Shown one piece after another: positions 26,383 through 36,579 of a DNA stretch of 64,000 nt; the first letter of the stretch is position 1, and every line of letters begins with the position of its first letter. The stretch is from Engelhardtia mirabilis. GTDB lineage: Bacteria > Planctomycetota > UBA1135 > GCA-002686595. The notes beneath the pieces are model-generated. The model had not been told where the DNA came from and ran no database searches. It worked only from the letters and a program-made list of their open reading frames with translations. The DNA lies in NCBI GenBank assembly GCA_007751255.1, contig CP036296.1, forward strand, positions 2,976,001 through 3,040,000, given 5' to 3'. Both the position numbers and the translations under genes were made by a program.

Positions 26383-27417
26383 ATGGACATTCGCTTCTGC
26401 GACATCTGCAACGAATCGGTCGCCCAGGTCCACTTCGACGAGGGCCGCGCGGTACTCCGCGAGGGGCACGTGGCCGTGGCCTCCAGTTCCCAGGAGCCCC
26501 GCGCCGCGGGCCGCGCCGCCCAGGCACGTTCTTCGGGCGCTGAGTGGATGGCCGCGGCGGCCATCGTCGTGGCGACCGCCCTGGGTTGGATGGCCTTCCA
26601 GCGCGCCGAGGTCAGCGAGGCCCGGATCCAGCGTTCCATGACCGAGGACCAGGCGCGCCTGGCCGCGACCATCGGGGGTGTTTCCGCCGGCCTGGCGGAC
26701 TTCGACCAGCGCGGCGAGGACCTGCGCCAACGCATGCTCGGCGAGTTGGCCAGCCTGCGCGCAGAATCCGGCGCGGGGCGCGTGCGGGTGGAGGAGTTGG
26801 CCGCGGCCTGGCAGGGACAGCTTTCCGCCCTGAGTGCAGAGGTCGCCGAGCTTCGCACCTCGCGCAGCGATGACAGCTCTGAGCGACTGGCCCGGATCGA
26901 GACCAGCCTGGCGCGCTTGCGTGGCGACGTCGAACTGCTCGGCGGGGCGGTGATCGATGCTCTCGAGGGGCTCGCCCTGGCTCCGGTGCAGATCGGTCAG
27001 AGTGTGCCGGCGGCGACGGAGGGCGTGGCGCCCAGTTGGTCGACTGCCCTCGCCGGATTGAGCTCGCCCGATGCGATGGTGCGCTGGGACGCCGTCGACC
27101 AACTCTCCCGCTCGGGTGACGCGGGGGCCGCCGAACCCCTGCTGCCGCTGCTCGACGACCCCGACCTGGTGGTTCGCATGAGCGTCGCGCGGGCCCTGTC
27201 GGAACTCGGCAACCCGATCGCCGTGCCGGCCCTGATCGACACCTTGGAGGATCCAGAGTCCGCGGTACGTGAAGCGGCTGTGGTGGCCCTGCGCGAGTTG
27301 ACCGGTCGCTCGATGCGCTTCGACCCGGCGGCTTCGGAGTCCGACCGCGCCCGCAAGGTCGAGGCCTGGCGCGATTGGTGGGAGCGCGCAGGGGTCGAAG
27401 AGCTCGACGCGCCCTGA
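26383..27417 (+). CDS. Membrane protein with coiled coil and HEAT repeats
   Basis: 344 residues from ATG 26383. The N-terminus has a single Cys pair (FCDICNESV, Cys6 and Cys9), like half a zinc ribbon. It is followed by a polar stretch and a membrane helix at about 55-72 (WMAAAAIVVATALGWMAF). A long coiled-coil region (about 75-200, QRSMTEDQARLAATIGGV onward) is followed by HEAT repeats (about 225-315, including VVRMSVARALSELGNPIAVP). The end, SMRFDPAASESDRARKVEAW then RDWWERAG, repeats the lipoprotein ending at 25748. A cytoplasmic metal-binding knuckle with an external HEAT scaffold is the likely topology. Function unknown. Confidence 0.75.
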   Translation: MDIRFCDICNESVAQVHFDEGRAVLREGHVAVASSSQEPRAAGRAAQARSSGAEWMAAAAIVVATALGWMAFQRAEVSEARIQRSMTEDQARLAATIGGVSAGLADFDQRGEDLRQRMLGELASLRAESGAGRVRVEELAAAWQGQLSALSAEVAELRTSRSDDSSERLARIETSLARLRGDVELLGGAVIDALEGLALAPVQIGQSVPAATEGVAPSWSTALAGLSSPDAMVRWDAVDQLSRSGDAGAAEPLLPLLDDPDLVVRMSVARALSELGNPIAVPALIDTLEDPESAVREAAVVALRELTGRSMRFDPAASESDRARKVEAWRDWWERAGVEELDAP

Positions 27418-27542
27418 TCCGGAGCGAGTGCGCAGTGTCGATCCGACCCTCGGGCAGTGAGCCGGCCGCGGGCGTCGATTCCACACGGGGGGCGATTCCA
27501 CCCCGGCGGCGATCCTGATCGGACCGGCCGAGCGCGATCGCG

Positions 27543-28751
27543 ATGGGGGATCGCCCGGCCCCCTGTCACGGCCCATCTTCGGTGGGCAGACTGGTGGGCG
27601 TGACTCGCCGACCGTCCTCCGCCGCCGGTGCCGACAGCGCGCACAGGTCGATTCTCAAGCGCTGGTGGATGGCGCCTGTTGCGGCCATTGCCCTGCTGTC
27701 GCTGCTCGAGGTCGGCTTGCGGTTGGCGGACTTCGACTACCCGGAACTGAAGCCGCCCCTGTTGATCTTCAAGGCCGAGGTCGACGCGCAGATGCAACGC
27801 GACGACAGCCTGCATCGGGTCGACCTGGAGACCATGTGGAGCCTGCGGCCGGGCGCGCGCATCGACGAGGGGTCGGATCCCGCGCTCGAGCTGGTCAACG
27901 GGTTGGGCATGCGCGGGCCCCTGCCCGGTGAGCGCGGGCCGTCCCACCTGCGCGTGGCTTCACTGGGCTCCTCGACGAGCTTCGGCTACGGGGTCGAGTG
28001 GCCCGAGATCTTCGCCAGCCGCGTGGCGCAGAGCTTCGCCGCCGACGGGCGCTCGACCGACGTGCTGCTCAGCGGCGTCGTGGGGCATTCGATCTTCCAG
28101 ATCCTCGAGCGCTATCGACGGGACGTGAAGCCCCTGCGCCCCGACCTCGCGATCGTGGCCCTCAACGGCGTGAACGAGCACTTTCCCAGCCCCTCCGGAA
28201 GCGACGAGCTGCACCGTGAGCGCGTGCGCGAGGAGTTCTCGCGCTGGGAGCAGTGGCGCGGCCGGCTGCGCGACGGCCTGCGCGTGATGCACCTGATCGG
28301 TTGGATCTCGGACCGCCGTCAGGGCGGGCGGGAAGAGTTGGTGCGCCAGTGGCTCGAGGGCCAGGAGCGGGAGAACCGCGCCTGGTTGGACCGCGGCCAG
28401 CCGAGCTTCACCGGCGCCCGCCGGGTGACCCCGCAGCGCTTTGGCGAGCTGCTCGCGAAGCTGGTGGGGGAGCTGCGCGCCGAGGGCACGGCCGTCGTGG
28501 TCGTTGCCATGCCGCGTCGGGCCGAGGTGCTGGAGAGCTCCCCGGTCCTGGCCGAGTACGACCGGGTCCTGCGCGAGCGGGTCGAGTACCTGCGGATCGA
28601 CTTCCTGGACGCGGACGCCCTCTTCCAGCGCCTGCCCGACGGTCCCGAGGCGCTGTTCCTGGACGGCCTGCACCTGACGCCCCTGGGACACCGGCGCCTG
28701 GCCGACGCCCTGGGGACCGTGGTGCGCCGGGCGCTCGACCGCCGGGGCTGA
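27543..28751 (+). CDS. Membrane-anchored SGNH/GDSL-like hydrolase
   Basis: 402 residues from ATG 27543; a GTG at 27600 is an alternative start before the membrane segment. One helix (MAPVAAIALLSLLEVGLRL, about 43-61) anchors an outside SGNH-like domain. Block I is VASLGSSTSFGYGVEW (nucleophile Ser in GSSTS), the block II/III region is VALNGVNEH with the Asn, and block V is LDGLHLTPLGHRRLA with the catalytic D-x-x-H. The family cleaves acyl or other esters, often on polysaccharides. Because a polysaccharide locus is in the window, acyl-ester editing of surface polymers is possible, but it is not linked to that operon. It is followed by mdh after 65 bases. Confidence 0.8.
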   Translation: MGDRPAPCHGPSSVGRLVGVTRRPSSAAGADSAHRSILKRWWMAPVAAIALLSLLEVGLRLADFDYPELKPPLLIFKAEVDAQMQRDDSLHRVDLETMWSLRPGARIDEGSDPALELVNGLGMRGPLPGERGPSHLRVASLGSSTSFGYGVEWPEIFASRVAQSFAADGRSTDVLLSGVVGHSIFQILERYRRDVKPLRPDLAIVALNGVNEHFPSPSGSDELHRERVREEFSRWEQWRGRLRDGLRVMHLIGWISDRRQGGREELVRQWLEGQERENRAWLDRGQPSFTGARRVTPQRFGELLAKLVGELRAEGTAVVVVAMPRRAEVLESSPVLAEYDRVLRERVEYLRIDFLDADALFQRLPDGPEALFLDGLHLTPLGHRRLADALGTVVRRALDRRG

Positions 28752-28816
28752 ACCAGGCGCCGATCCGGACTCGGGGCCAGCCGGCAAAGCGGCTAACCTG
28801 TCCGGCCCGAGGACCC

Positions 28817-29770
28817 ATGCAAGCAGTCACCCAACGCAAGATCACCGTCGTCGGCGCAGGCTTCGTAGGCATGTCCTGCGCCCATCGCGCCGCCCAGCTC
28901 GAGTTGGCCTCCGAGGTCGTGTTGATCGACGTCAACGGCAGTCGGGCCCGGGGCATTGCCCTGGACCTGAGCCAGGCGGCGGCGATCGAGGGCTGGGGCA
29001 CGCGCGTGTCCGGCACCGACGACCCCCAGGCCACGGCCGACTCGGACCTGGTGATCGTCACCGCCGGCAAGCCGCGTCAACCGGGCATGAGCCGTTCCGA
29101 CCTGCTCGAGGTCAACGGCCGTGTGATGATCGCCGTGGCCGAGTACGTGCGCCGACTGAGCCCCGCGGCCCACGTGATCGTGGTCACCAACCCGCTCGAC
29201 ACGATGGTGCACCTGTGCCGCCACGCCCTGGGCTTTCCGGCGCGTCAGGTCACGGGCATGGCCGGGGTGCTCGACTCCGCGCGCCTGCGGTACTTCATCG
29301 CCGAGGCCACCGGCACCGGTGTGGTCGACGTGGACGCGATGGTGATGGGTGCCCACGGCGATTCGATGGTGCCCCTGCCGAAGCGCTGCTCGGTCTCGGG
29401 GGTTCCGGCCCTCGACCTGATCTCGCCGGCGGAGTTGGACGAGCTGAGCGATCGCACGCGCCACGGCGGCGCCGAGATCGTCAAGCTGCTCGGCACCGGC
29501 AGCGCCTTCTTCGCGCCGGCCGCCGCCGCCGTTGCCATGGCCGCCTCGATCCTCAATGACGAGCGACGCCTGTTGCCCTGCGCCTGCCTGCTGAACGGCG
29601 AGTACGGCCTCGAGGGGATCTACATGGGCGTACCCGCGATCCTCGGCGCGCGCGGCGTCGAGCGTATCGTCGAGCTACCCCTCGACACCGAGGCGCGCAT
29701 CGCCATGCAGAAGACTGCCGGCACGATCGAGGACGACCTCGACGCCCTGCGCGGCCTCGGCCTCTTGTAG
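28817..29770 (+). CDS. mdh: Malate dehydrogenase (NAD-dependent, LDH-like type)
   Basis: 317 residues from ATG 28817, with GAGGA 3-7 bases upstream. It oxidises malate to oxaloacetate with NAD. Seen here: [12 protein letters not shown] (Rossmann GxGxxG), VVLIDVNG with the NAD-selecting Asp, and [20 protein letters not shown], where the Arg in PGMSR is the malate-selecting residue of this MDH subgroup, not LDH. Also present are [12 protein letters not shown] and [11 protein letters not shown] with the catalytic His. The length is typical. It is followed by fumC and then mqo, giving two malate oxidation routes side by side. Confidence 0.93.
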   Translation: MQAVTQRKITVVGAGFVGMSCAHRAAQLELASEVVLIDVNGSRARGIALDLSQAAAIEGWGTRVSGTDDPQATADSDLVIVTAGKPRQPGMSRSDLLEVNGRVMIAVAEYVRRLSPAAHVIVVTNPLDTMVHLCRHALGFPARQVTGMAGVLDSARLRYFIAEATGTGVVDVDAMVMGAHGDSMVPLPKRCSVSGVPALDLISPAELDELSDRTRHGGAEIVKLLGTGSAFFAPAAAAVAMAASILNDERRLLPCACLLNGEYGLEGIYMGVPAILGARGVERIVELPLDTEARIAMQKTAGTIEDDLDALRGLGLL

Positions 29771-29828
29771 CCGCGTCCGACCGCGCGTCCTGCGAACCCG
29801 TCCCAGACCCCCCCCAGCCCAAGCTCAC

Positions 29829-31232
<1,404 letters not shown>

Positions 31233-31235
31233 GGT

Positions 31236-31249
31236 CGGCCGATCGGCCG
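31236..31249. repeat. 14-bp perfect palindrome between fumC and mqo
   Basis: CGGCCGATCGGCCG is perfectly self-complementary and starts 3 bases after the fumC stop. It could be a weak attenuating hairpin or a dimeric regulator site, or chance in GC-rich sequence. No T-run follows. Confidence 0.3.
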
Positions 31250-31272
31250 GCCGCGAGCGCTAAGCTCTGGCA

Positions 31273-32775
31273 ATGAGTTCCTCTCCAGCGGGCGGTCATC
31301 CGGTGGTCGACGTGGCGCTGGTCGGCGCCGGGATCATGAGCGCGACCCTCGGCGCGATCCTGCGACGCCTGGAGCCCGGTTTGTCGATGGTCGTGCTCGA
31401 GCGCCTCGACCAGGTGGCGACTGAGAGCTCGTCGGCCTGGAACAACGCAGGCACCGGCCACTCGGCCTTCTGCGAGCTCAACTACACCCCCGAGCGTGCG
31501 GACGGCACGATCGATATCTCCAAGGCCGAGAAGGTCGCGGCGCAGTTCGAGCTCAGCCGCCACTTCTGGGCCTCGATGGTCGAGTCCGGCGTCCTGGGTG
31601 ACCCGCGCCGCTTCCTGCACTCAGTGCCCCACATGAGCTTCGTGGTGGGGGCGGAGGGCGTCGACTTCCTGCATCGCCGCTGCGAGGCCCTGTCCCACTC
31701 GCCGCTCTTCGCGGGCCTGCAATTCTGCGACGACCGCAGGGTCCTGGCCGATTGGCTGCCCCTGATGTTCGAGGGGCGCGAGGGCGACGAAGTCCTGGCC
31801 GCGACACGCATGGACGCGGGCACCGACGTGGACTTCGGTGCCCTGACCAAGCGGCTGTTCGAGTCCCTTGCGAGCTCGTCGACGGTCTCCCTCGGCCTGG
31901 AGCAGGAGGTTCGCGACCTCGTCCGCAAGGACGACGGCCTCTGGCGATTGAAGGTGCGCGACAGGCGCTCGGGCGAGGACCGCATCGTGCGGGCGCGCTT
32001 CGTCTTCATCGGCGCGGGGGGCGGCGCCCTGCGCCTGCTCGAGCGCTCGGAGATTCCCGAGGCCGAGGGCTACGGCGGCTTCCCGGTCAGCGGTCAGTGG
32101 CTGCGGTGCAACAACCCGCAGGTGTCTGCGCGCCATCGGGCCAAGGTCTACGGTCGCCCGGTGGAGGGCTCGCCGCCGATGTCGATGCCGCACCTGGACA
32201 CGCGCGTGATCGACGGCCACCGCGAGCTCTTGTTCGGACCCTATGCCGGGTTCAGCACTCGCTTCCTCAAGCGGGGCTCGCTGCTCGACCTGCCGCGCTC
32301 GGTGGACCTGGGCAACCTGCTGCCGATGCTCGAGGCCGGCGCCGACAACGTCGGGCTGATGGGCTACCTGCTGGGGCAGGTCCTGGAGTCGCGGGAGGAG
32401 CGCGTGGAGGCCCTGCGCGAGTTCTACCCCGCGGCGCGGGACGCGGACTGGGAGCTGGTCGTGGCCGGGCAGCGAGTCCAGGTCATCAAGGACGAGCCCG
32501 GTCGCGGGGGCGTGCTGGAGTTCGGGACCGAGCTGGTGGCCTGCGCCGACGGCTCGCTCGCGGCCCTCCTGGGCGCTTCGCCGGGGGCGTCCACGGCGGT
32601 CGCCGTGGCCCTGGAAGTGCTCGAGCGATGCTTCCCCGAGCGCCTTGCGGGGGCCGACTGGCAGGCCGAGCTGCGGGTCCTGGTCCCCGGCCACGGCCTC
32701 GGACGCGACGAGCTGCGCACCCGCTGCGGCGCGCTGCGGGCCGCCGACGCGCGGGTCCTGGGCCTCGACGCCTGA
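31273..32775 (+). CDS. mqo: Malate:quinone oxidoreductase
   Basis: 500 residues from ATG 31273. Mqo is a peripheral membrane FAD enzyme passing electrons from malate to quinone. Seen here: VALVGAGIMSATLGAILRRL (FAD-binding GxGxxSA variant specific to Mqo), SSAWNNAGTGHSAFCELNYT (the Mqo hallmark), HMSFVVGAEGVDFLHRR, GAGGGALRLLERSEIPE, and LLFGPYAGFSTRFLKRGS. The C-terminal QVIKDEPGRGGVLEFGTELV and LLGASPGASTAV are family-standard. Length matches. It follows mdh and fumC, so the organism has both NAD- and quinone-linked malate oxidation. Confidence 0.96.
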   Translation: MSSSPAGGHPVVDVALVGAGIMSATLGAILRRLEPGLSMVVLERLDQVATESSSAWNNAGTGHSAFCELNYTPERADGTIDISKAEKVAAQFELSRHFWASMVESGVLGDPRRFLHSVPHMSFVVGAEGVDFLHRRCEALSHSPLFAGLQFCDDRRVLADWLPLMFEGREGDEVLAATRMDAGTDVDFGALTKRLFESLASSSTVSLGLEQEVRDLVRKDDGLWRLKVRDRRSGEDRIVRARFVFIGAGGGALRLLERSEIPEAEGYGGFPVSGQWLRCNNPQVSARHRAKVYGRPVEGSPPMSMPHLDTRVIDGHRELLFGPYAGFSTRFLKRGSLLDLPRSVDLGNLLPMLEAGADNVGLMGYLLGQVLESREERVEALREFYPAARDADWELVVAGQRVQVIKDEPGRGGVLEFGTELVACADGSLAALLGASPGASTAVAVALEVLERCFPERLAGADWQAELRVLVPGHGLGRDELRTRCGALRAADARVLGLDA

Positions 32776-32924
32776 GCGTCGGGACTCGTCCTGAGCGCCG
32801 CCCGGACCCCGATCCGGTCGCCAGCCGGCTCCCGGCGGCCCGAGTCCTGGGGCCGGGGGGCTCGACTCGGGAACCTGCCATGGATAGTCTCTTGCCCCCG
32901 AAGTCTCCGAGACAGGTCCCCACG

Positions 32925-33050
32925 ATGAAGATCAAGATCCGCAAGAGCCGCGCCAAGCACGCGAAGACCACCGGCTTCCTGAGCCGCCAGCGCACCAAGG
33001 GCGGTCGTAAGACCAACAAGCGCCAGCGCGCGCGCCACGGCGCCTTCTGA
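32925..33050 (+). CDS. rpmH: 50S ribosomal protein bL34
   Basis: 41 residues, strongly basic. The second half, TGFLSRQRTKGGRKTNKRQ followed by RARHGAF, aligns with the bL34 core (GF-x-x-R-x-x-T-x-GGR-x-x-x-x-RR). The start KIKIRKSRAKHAKT is looser than the usual KRT-Q-P. It is normally next to dnaA and rnpA; here neither is present, and it stands 150 bases after mqo. bL32 and bL35 were considered and fit less well. The preceding 150 bases hold no gene. Confidence 0.75.
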   Translation: MKIKIRKSRAKHAKTTGFLSRQRTKGGRKTNKRQRARHGAF

Positions 33051-33362
33051 GCTAGCGCTCGGCCCCATCGGACTGGGAGGCTCGGCTGCTTTCCACGCGG
33101 CCGGCTTCCGAGCCGCGGCCCATCAGTCCACGCGCCTGTCCCGCGCCGATCACGGATTGACTCCGGGAGTGCACCCCAGCCAGGGGAGCGCTCCCGGTCC
33201 CCGTTCGGGGCTCCCGGTGTCCATTCGGGGCTCCCGGTGTCCATTCGGGGCTCCGCCGCGGGCCCTGGTGGGTGAACGGCGCGGCTCCGGGGAGGCCGAG
33301 CGTCCTGGAGCGCACTTGGTCGGCGCAGCGCCGGCTCCGCGCGCGGACGGCGGTCGCGTGTG
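33051..33362. other. Convergent spacer of 312 bases without a gene
   Basis: This lies between rpmH (plus) and the TPR gene ending at 33363 (minus). It holds an inverted repeat, GGCTCGG (33079-33085) with CCGAGCC (33108-33114, 22-base loop), which might act as a terminator for rpmH though no T-run follows. It also holds a three-copy 20-bp repeat listed separately. No convincing coding frame is seen. Confidence 0.6.
33190..33249. repeat. Three 20-bp tandem repeats
   Basis: Three head-to-tail copies of GCTCCCGGTGTCCATTCGGG (33190-33209, 33210-33229, 33230-33249). The first differs by a few bases (TCCCCG in place of TGTCCA); the second and third are identical, and a truncated fourth start (GCTCC) follows. 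Non-coding minisatellite; no spacers, so not a CRISPR. Confidence 0.9.
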
Positions 33363-34829
33363 TCAGAGCGGGTCGGTGCCGTCGTGGATCGCGCGCAGCT
33401 TGCCGCTCCACTCGCCGTCGCCCGGGTCGATGGCGCGGGCCCGCTCCCAGCAACGTCGGGCGTCCTCCTGGCGACCGATCATCCAGTAGTGATCGGCCAG
33501 GTCGCCCCAAACCTCGTCGTTGCTGCGGGCGCCGCGTTCTGCGTTGTGGAGCGCGGGCTCGAGGATGCCAGCGTTGGCGAGTGCCGTCTCGCGGTCGAGC
33601 TGGGGAAGCCAGCCCATCTGTGCGTTGCCCTCGCCGATCGCGTCGAGCAACCGCACGTGCAGACCCGCGGCCCGTTCGGGTCGCCCGGCCTCGGTGTACA
33701 GGTCGATCGCGCTGGACAAGAGCTCGATCGATGAATCGTCGGCCAGCGAGAGGTTGGCCCGATCGATCCAATCGTCCATACGCAGAGCCACCTGCTCGAT
33801 CGGCAGGCCCTCGATCACTTGCTGCAGCATCCCGTGCACGCCGGGGGCGTCCGTGGCCAGCAACTCGTCGACCATCTCGATGGCCTCCTCCGGACGGCCC
33901 TCTTGGATCAACAGCGAGGCGAGCTGGGCACCCAGAACCGGATCGGCCTCGTTGGCCCAGGCGTCGGCGAGGATCGCCTCGGCCGCGTCCGGATCCAGGT
34001 CGGCCAGCACCCGCAGGGCCTCGACTCGATCGATCGGGTGCTCGAGCATGGGCGCCAAGAGCGCCCGCGCCTCCGCCTCGCGGCCGGCGGTGATCAGGTG
34101 CCGGGCCAGTTGCAGGCCGTCGCCGACCTCCTCGCCGGAGAAGAACTGCTCGGCCAGCACCGCGGCGGCGGCGGGGTCGATCCCGGCGATGTTCTGGATG
34201 ATCCCGGGGATCTCCCGGCGCTGCCAGCGGCTGTTCGGCTGATCGCCGTTGCCGTCACCCATCAAGATGTCGAACGACCGGGTCCAGGCCGCCACGGCCT
34301 CGGCGGTGCGACCGGAGCCTTGGAACTTGGCCGCCAAGCGATTCCACTCGCCCGAGAGGCCCCCGAAGGCCTCGAGCACCTCGTGGGCAGCGTCCAGGTC
34401 ACCCATGTTGAGGTACTGGGTGAAGAGGAAGCTTTTGGCCGAGGCATCGCTCTCCGCGAAGTAGGCCTCGAGGCGCCCGGAGGTGAGCAGTGCGGTCAGC
34501 TTGTCGTAGAGCGCCCCCTCCTCGTCGCCACCCGTCGGGATACTCACTGGGCTCCCATCGGCGGACGGCGCGACGGCGGTGCGGGCGTTCGGGACCGGCG
34601 CCTGCGGCCGCGCCGCACTCTGCGCGGCGACGAGATCGGAATCGGCGCCGGGGGCCTCGTCAGCGTGGCTGCCAGGGGCCGCGGCCGCCCGGGTGACGGA
34701 GTCACCGGACTCCTCGCTGGCGACGGCCACGTCGGACCCGAGGGCCGCGTTGCCGATCCAGCCGAGGGCCAACCCCACGACTCCTGCGACCGCGGCGACG
34801 AGGGTGGACTGCTTGGCGCCATTGCTCAT
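33363..34829 (-). CDS. Membrane-anchored TPR-like protein, paralogue B
   Basis: 488 residues from ATG 34829, which lies 12 bases after the stop of the upstream paralogue. One membrane helix (STLVAAVAGVVGLALGWIGN, about 8-27) is followed by an Ala/Pro/Ser-rich linker to about 110 and then helical repeats: LTALLTSGRLEAYF, LNMGDLDAAHEVLEAFGG, LARHLITAGREAEARALLAP, LASLLIQEGRPEEAIEMVDE. The last 45 residues (EVWGDLADHYWMIGRQEDAR, CWERARAIDPGDGEW, then GTDPL) closely match paralogue A. No enzyme motif is seen. It probably presents a protein-interaction scaffold outside the cytoplasmic membrane. Function unknown. Confidence 0.72.
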   Translation of the reverse strand: MSNGAKQSTLVAAVAGVVGLALGWIGNAALGSDVAVASEESGDSVTRAAAAPGSHADEAPGADSDLVAAQSAARPQAPVPNARTAVAPSADGSPVSIPTGGDEEGALYDKLTALLTSGRLEAYFAESDASAKSFLFTQYLNMGDLDAAHEVLEAFGGLSGEWNRLAAKFQGSGRTAEAVAAWTRSFDILMGDGNGDQPNSRWQRREIPGIIQNIAGIDPAAAAVLAEQFFSGEEVGDGLQLARHLITAGREAEARALLAPMLEHPIDRVEALRVLADLDPDAAEAILADAWANEADPVLGAQLASLLIQEGRPEEAIEMVDELLATDAPGVHGMLQQVIEGLPIEQVALRMDDWIDRANLSLADDSSIELLSSAIDLYTEAGRPERAAGLHVRLLDAIGEGNAQMGWLPQLDRETALANAGILEPALHNAERGARSNDEVWGDLADHYWMIGRQEDARRCWERARAIDPGDGEWSGKLRAIHDGTDPL

Positions 34830-34840
34830 GGAATTGCTCT

Positions 34841-36328
34841 TCAAAGGGGGTCGGTTCCGTTCTCGACGGCAGAGATCTTGTTGGTCCACTCACCGTCGCC
34901 AGGGTCGATCTCGTTGGCTCGCCGCCAGCAGGACTCGGCGGCCTGGAATTGACCCAGGCGCCAGTAGGAGTCGGCGATATCACCCCAGTACTCGTCGTCG
35001 GTGCCCGCGAAGGTCGTCATGCGGTCGAGCCGCGAGACAAAGGCGCCCTGGGCCGCCTGGGCCACGCCCTCGGGGATCAGTGGGACGTTCCCACCGTTGC
35101 CCGACGCGGCGACGTCGTAGATGCTCAAGTAGGCGTCGGCGGCGGCCTCGTAGTTGCCTGCGCGCGTGTAGAACTGGGCGATCTCCGTCTGGACCGTGAC
35201 GTTGTCGGGCGCGTTCGCGGCCCAGGCGTCGACCTGCTCGCCGACCAAGTCGGCGTCCATGGTCCGCATCGCTTCACGCAGGAGATGGGCGGGCAGTGTG
35301 CCGCCAGCCGCGCGGTCGAGGATCAGCGCGAGGGCCTCCTCCGAGCGTCCGCTCGAGTTCAACACGCGGAAGTACTCGAGCTCGATCTCCGCGGAGGGGT
35401 TGCTGGACATCAGGCTGTTCAGCAGCTCCTCGGCGCGCTCCGGGTTCAACTCGCGCAGCTCCTGGATGGCGGCGACGTTCACTTGGCCCTCGGCCAAGAG
35501 GGACTCGACCTCGGCCAAGGCCTCCTCCACGCGCCCCGACTCGCGCAGGCTCTGGATCAAGTCGATCCGCATGCCCGAGTCCAACTCGCCGTTGCTCGCC
35601 TGCTGCTGGAGAATGTCCGCGGCGACGTCGGGACTCGAAGCGCGTAGCTCGTCGAGCCAGGCGTCGGTGTCGTTCTGGTAGCGCTGGAAGATCTGCCACA
35701 GGTTCCCCGGCATTTCGCCGCCAGTGCTGTCGCCGGCCAGGGCGAGTCGAATCGCCTGGGCCAGGGCCTCGTCGGCCAGGTCGGTCCGACCGGCTCGCCG
35801 CAGCGCCTCGGCGACGAAGTTCCAGTTGCCGGGGCGGGTCTCGACCCGCCCGAGCAGGCCGTAGGCCGCCCCCGCGTCGCCCACCTCGAGATAGAGATCG
35901 ATCAAGCGGTCGACGACCTTGGACTGGTCGGTGGCGAGCGCCTGCTCGATCCGACCCGAACGCAGGATCGCCGTGAGCTCCGCGACGAGGGAATCCGCTC
36001 GGCCGAGTTCCTCGGCGCTCGCGAGCGGCTTCTCGGTCTCGCCGCTCGCTTCTTCCGAGGCTGCCCCGAACTCCCGCCGGGTCGCGGGCTCGGGAGCTTC
36101 GTCAGGCCGTGGGGCGCTGGCCTGAGGGAAGGCGGCCGCAGCGGTCGGTCGGGCCAGGTTTGCGTTGCGATCCACGCCATCGGGCCGAGCGACAGGCGCG
36201 GGTGCGTTGGACGCGGCCTGGGTGGCAGCGGTGGGGAAACCCAGTTGGCTGGTCAGGAGCGCGCCGCCGAGCCCACCGATGAGCAGGCACGCGGGGGCAA
36301 TCAGGGCGAGCGAGTCGGATCGAGCCAC
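34841..36328 (-). CDS. Membrane-anchored TPR-like protein, paralogue A
   Basis: 495 residues from a GTG at 36328, preceded by GGAGA about 9 bases upstream. Membrane helix at about 7-28 (LALIAPACLLIGGLGGALLT), an Ala/Pro/Thr linker to about 95, then TPR-like helices: LTAILRSGRIEQALATDQSK, LYLEVGDAGAAYGLLGRVET, LIQSLRESGRVEEALAEVES, IAQFYTRAGNYEAAADAYLS. It ends with EYWGDIADSYWRLGQFQAAE, CWRRANEIDPGDGEW and GTDPL, shared with paralogue B. A and B are tandem duplicates, same strand, 11-base spacing. Function unknown; likely a periplasmic or outer-face scaffold. The 251 bases upstream (36329-36579) contain nothing I can name. Confidence 0.72.
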   Translation of the reverse strand: MARSDSLALIAPACLLIGGLGGALLTSQLGFPTAATQAASNAPAPVARPDGVDRNANLARPTAAAAFPQASAPRPDEAPEPATRREFGAASEEASGETEKPLASAEELGRADSLVAELTAILRSGRIEQALATDQSKVVDRLIDLYLEVGDAGAAYGLLGRVETRPGNWNFVAEALRRAGRTDLADEALAQAIRLALAGDSTGGEMPGNLWQIFQRYQNDTDAWLDELRASSPDVAADILQQQASNGELDSGMRIDLIQSLRESGRVEEALAEVESLLAEGQVNVAAIQELRELNPERAEELLNSLMSSNPSAEIELEYFRVLNSSGRSEEALALILDRAAGGTLPAHLLREAMRTMDADLVGEQVDAWAANAPDNVTVQTEIAQFYTRAGNYEAAADAYLSIYDVAASGNGGNVPLIPEGVAQAAQGAFVSRLDRMTTFAGTDDEYWGDIADSYWRLGQFQAAESCWRRANEIDPGDGEWTNKISAVENGTDPL

Positions 36329-36579
36329 GGTCTGTCGTCTCCGGGTGGAAGGTTCTCGAAAGGGCCTGTCTCTCCCAGGCACTTGGGGTGGGTCGTTGGA
36401 GCCCGCTCGGGCTCCGTCCCCTGCTACCCATCCCCGAGGTCTAGTAGACGCACGGAATCCCCCGAGGCCAACGCCGCGGACAGCTCGTTGTTGACCGGAA
36501 CCTCGGAAATCCCGTCGATTGGCTCTGCGGATCGGCGCGATCGACCCGGAGGCTCGGCAGCCTCGGCGCCGGATGCGGG

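Noticed and set aside
33190-33249. Possible CRISPR start from the three direct repeats
   Set aside because: The units are contiguous with no spacers, and there is no cas gene within the window.
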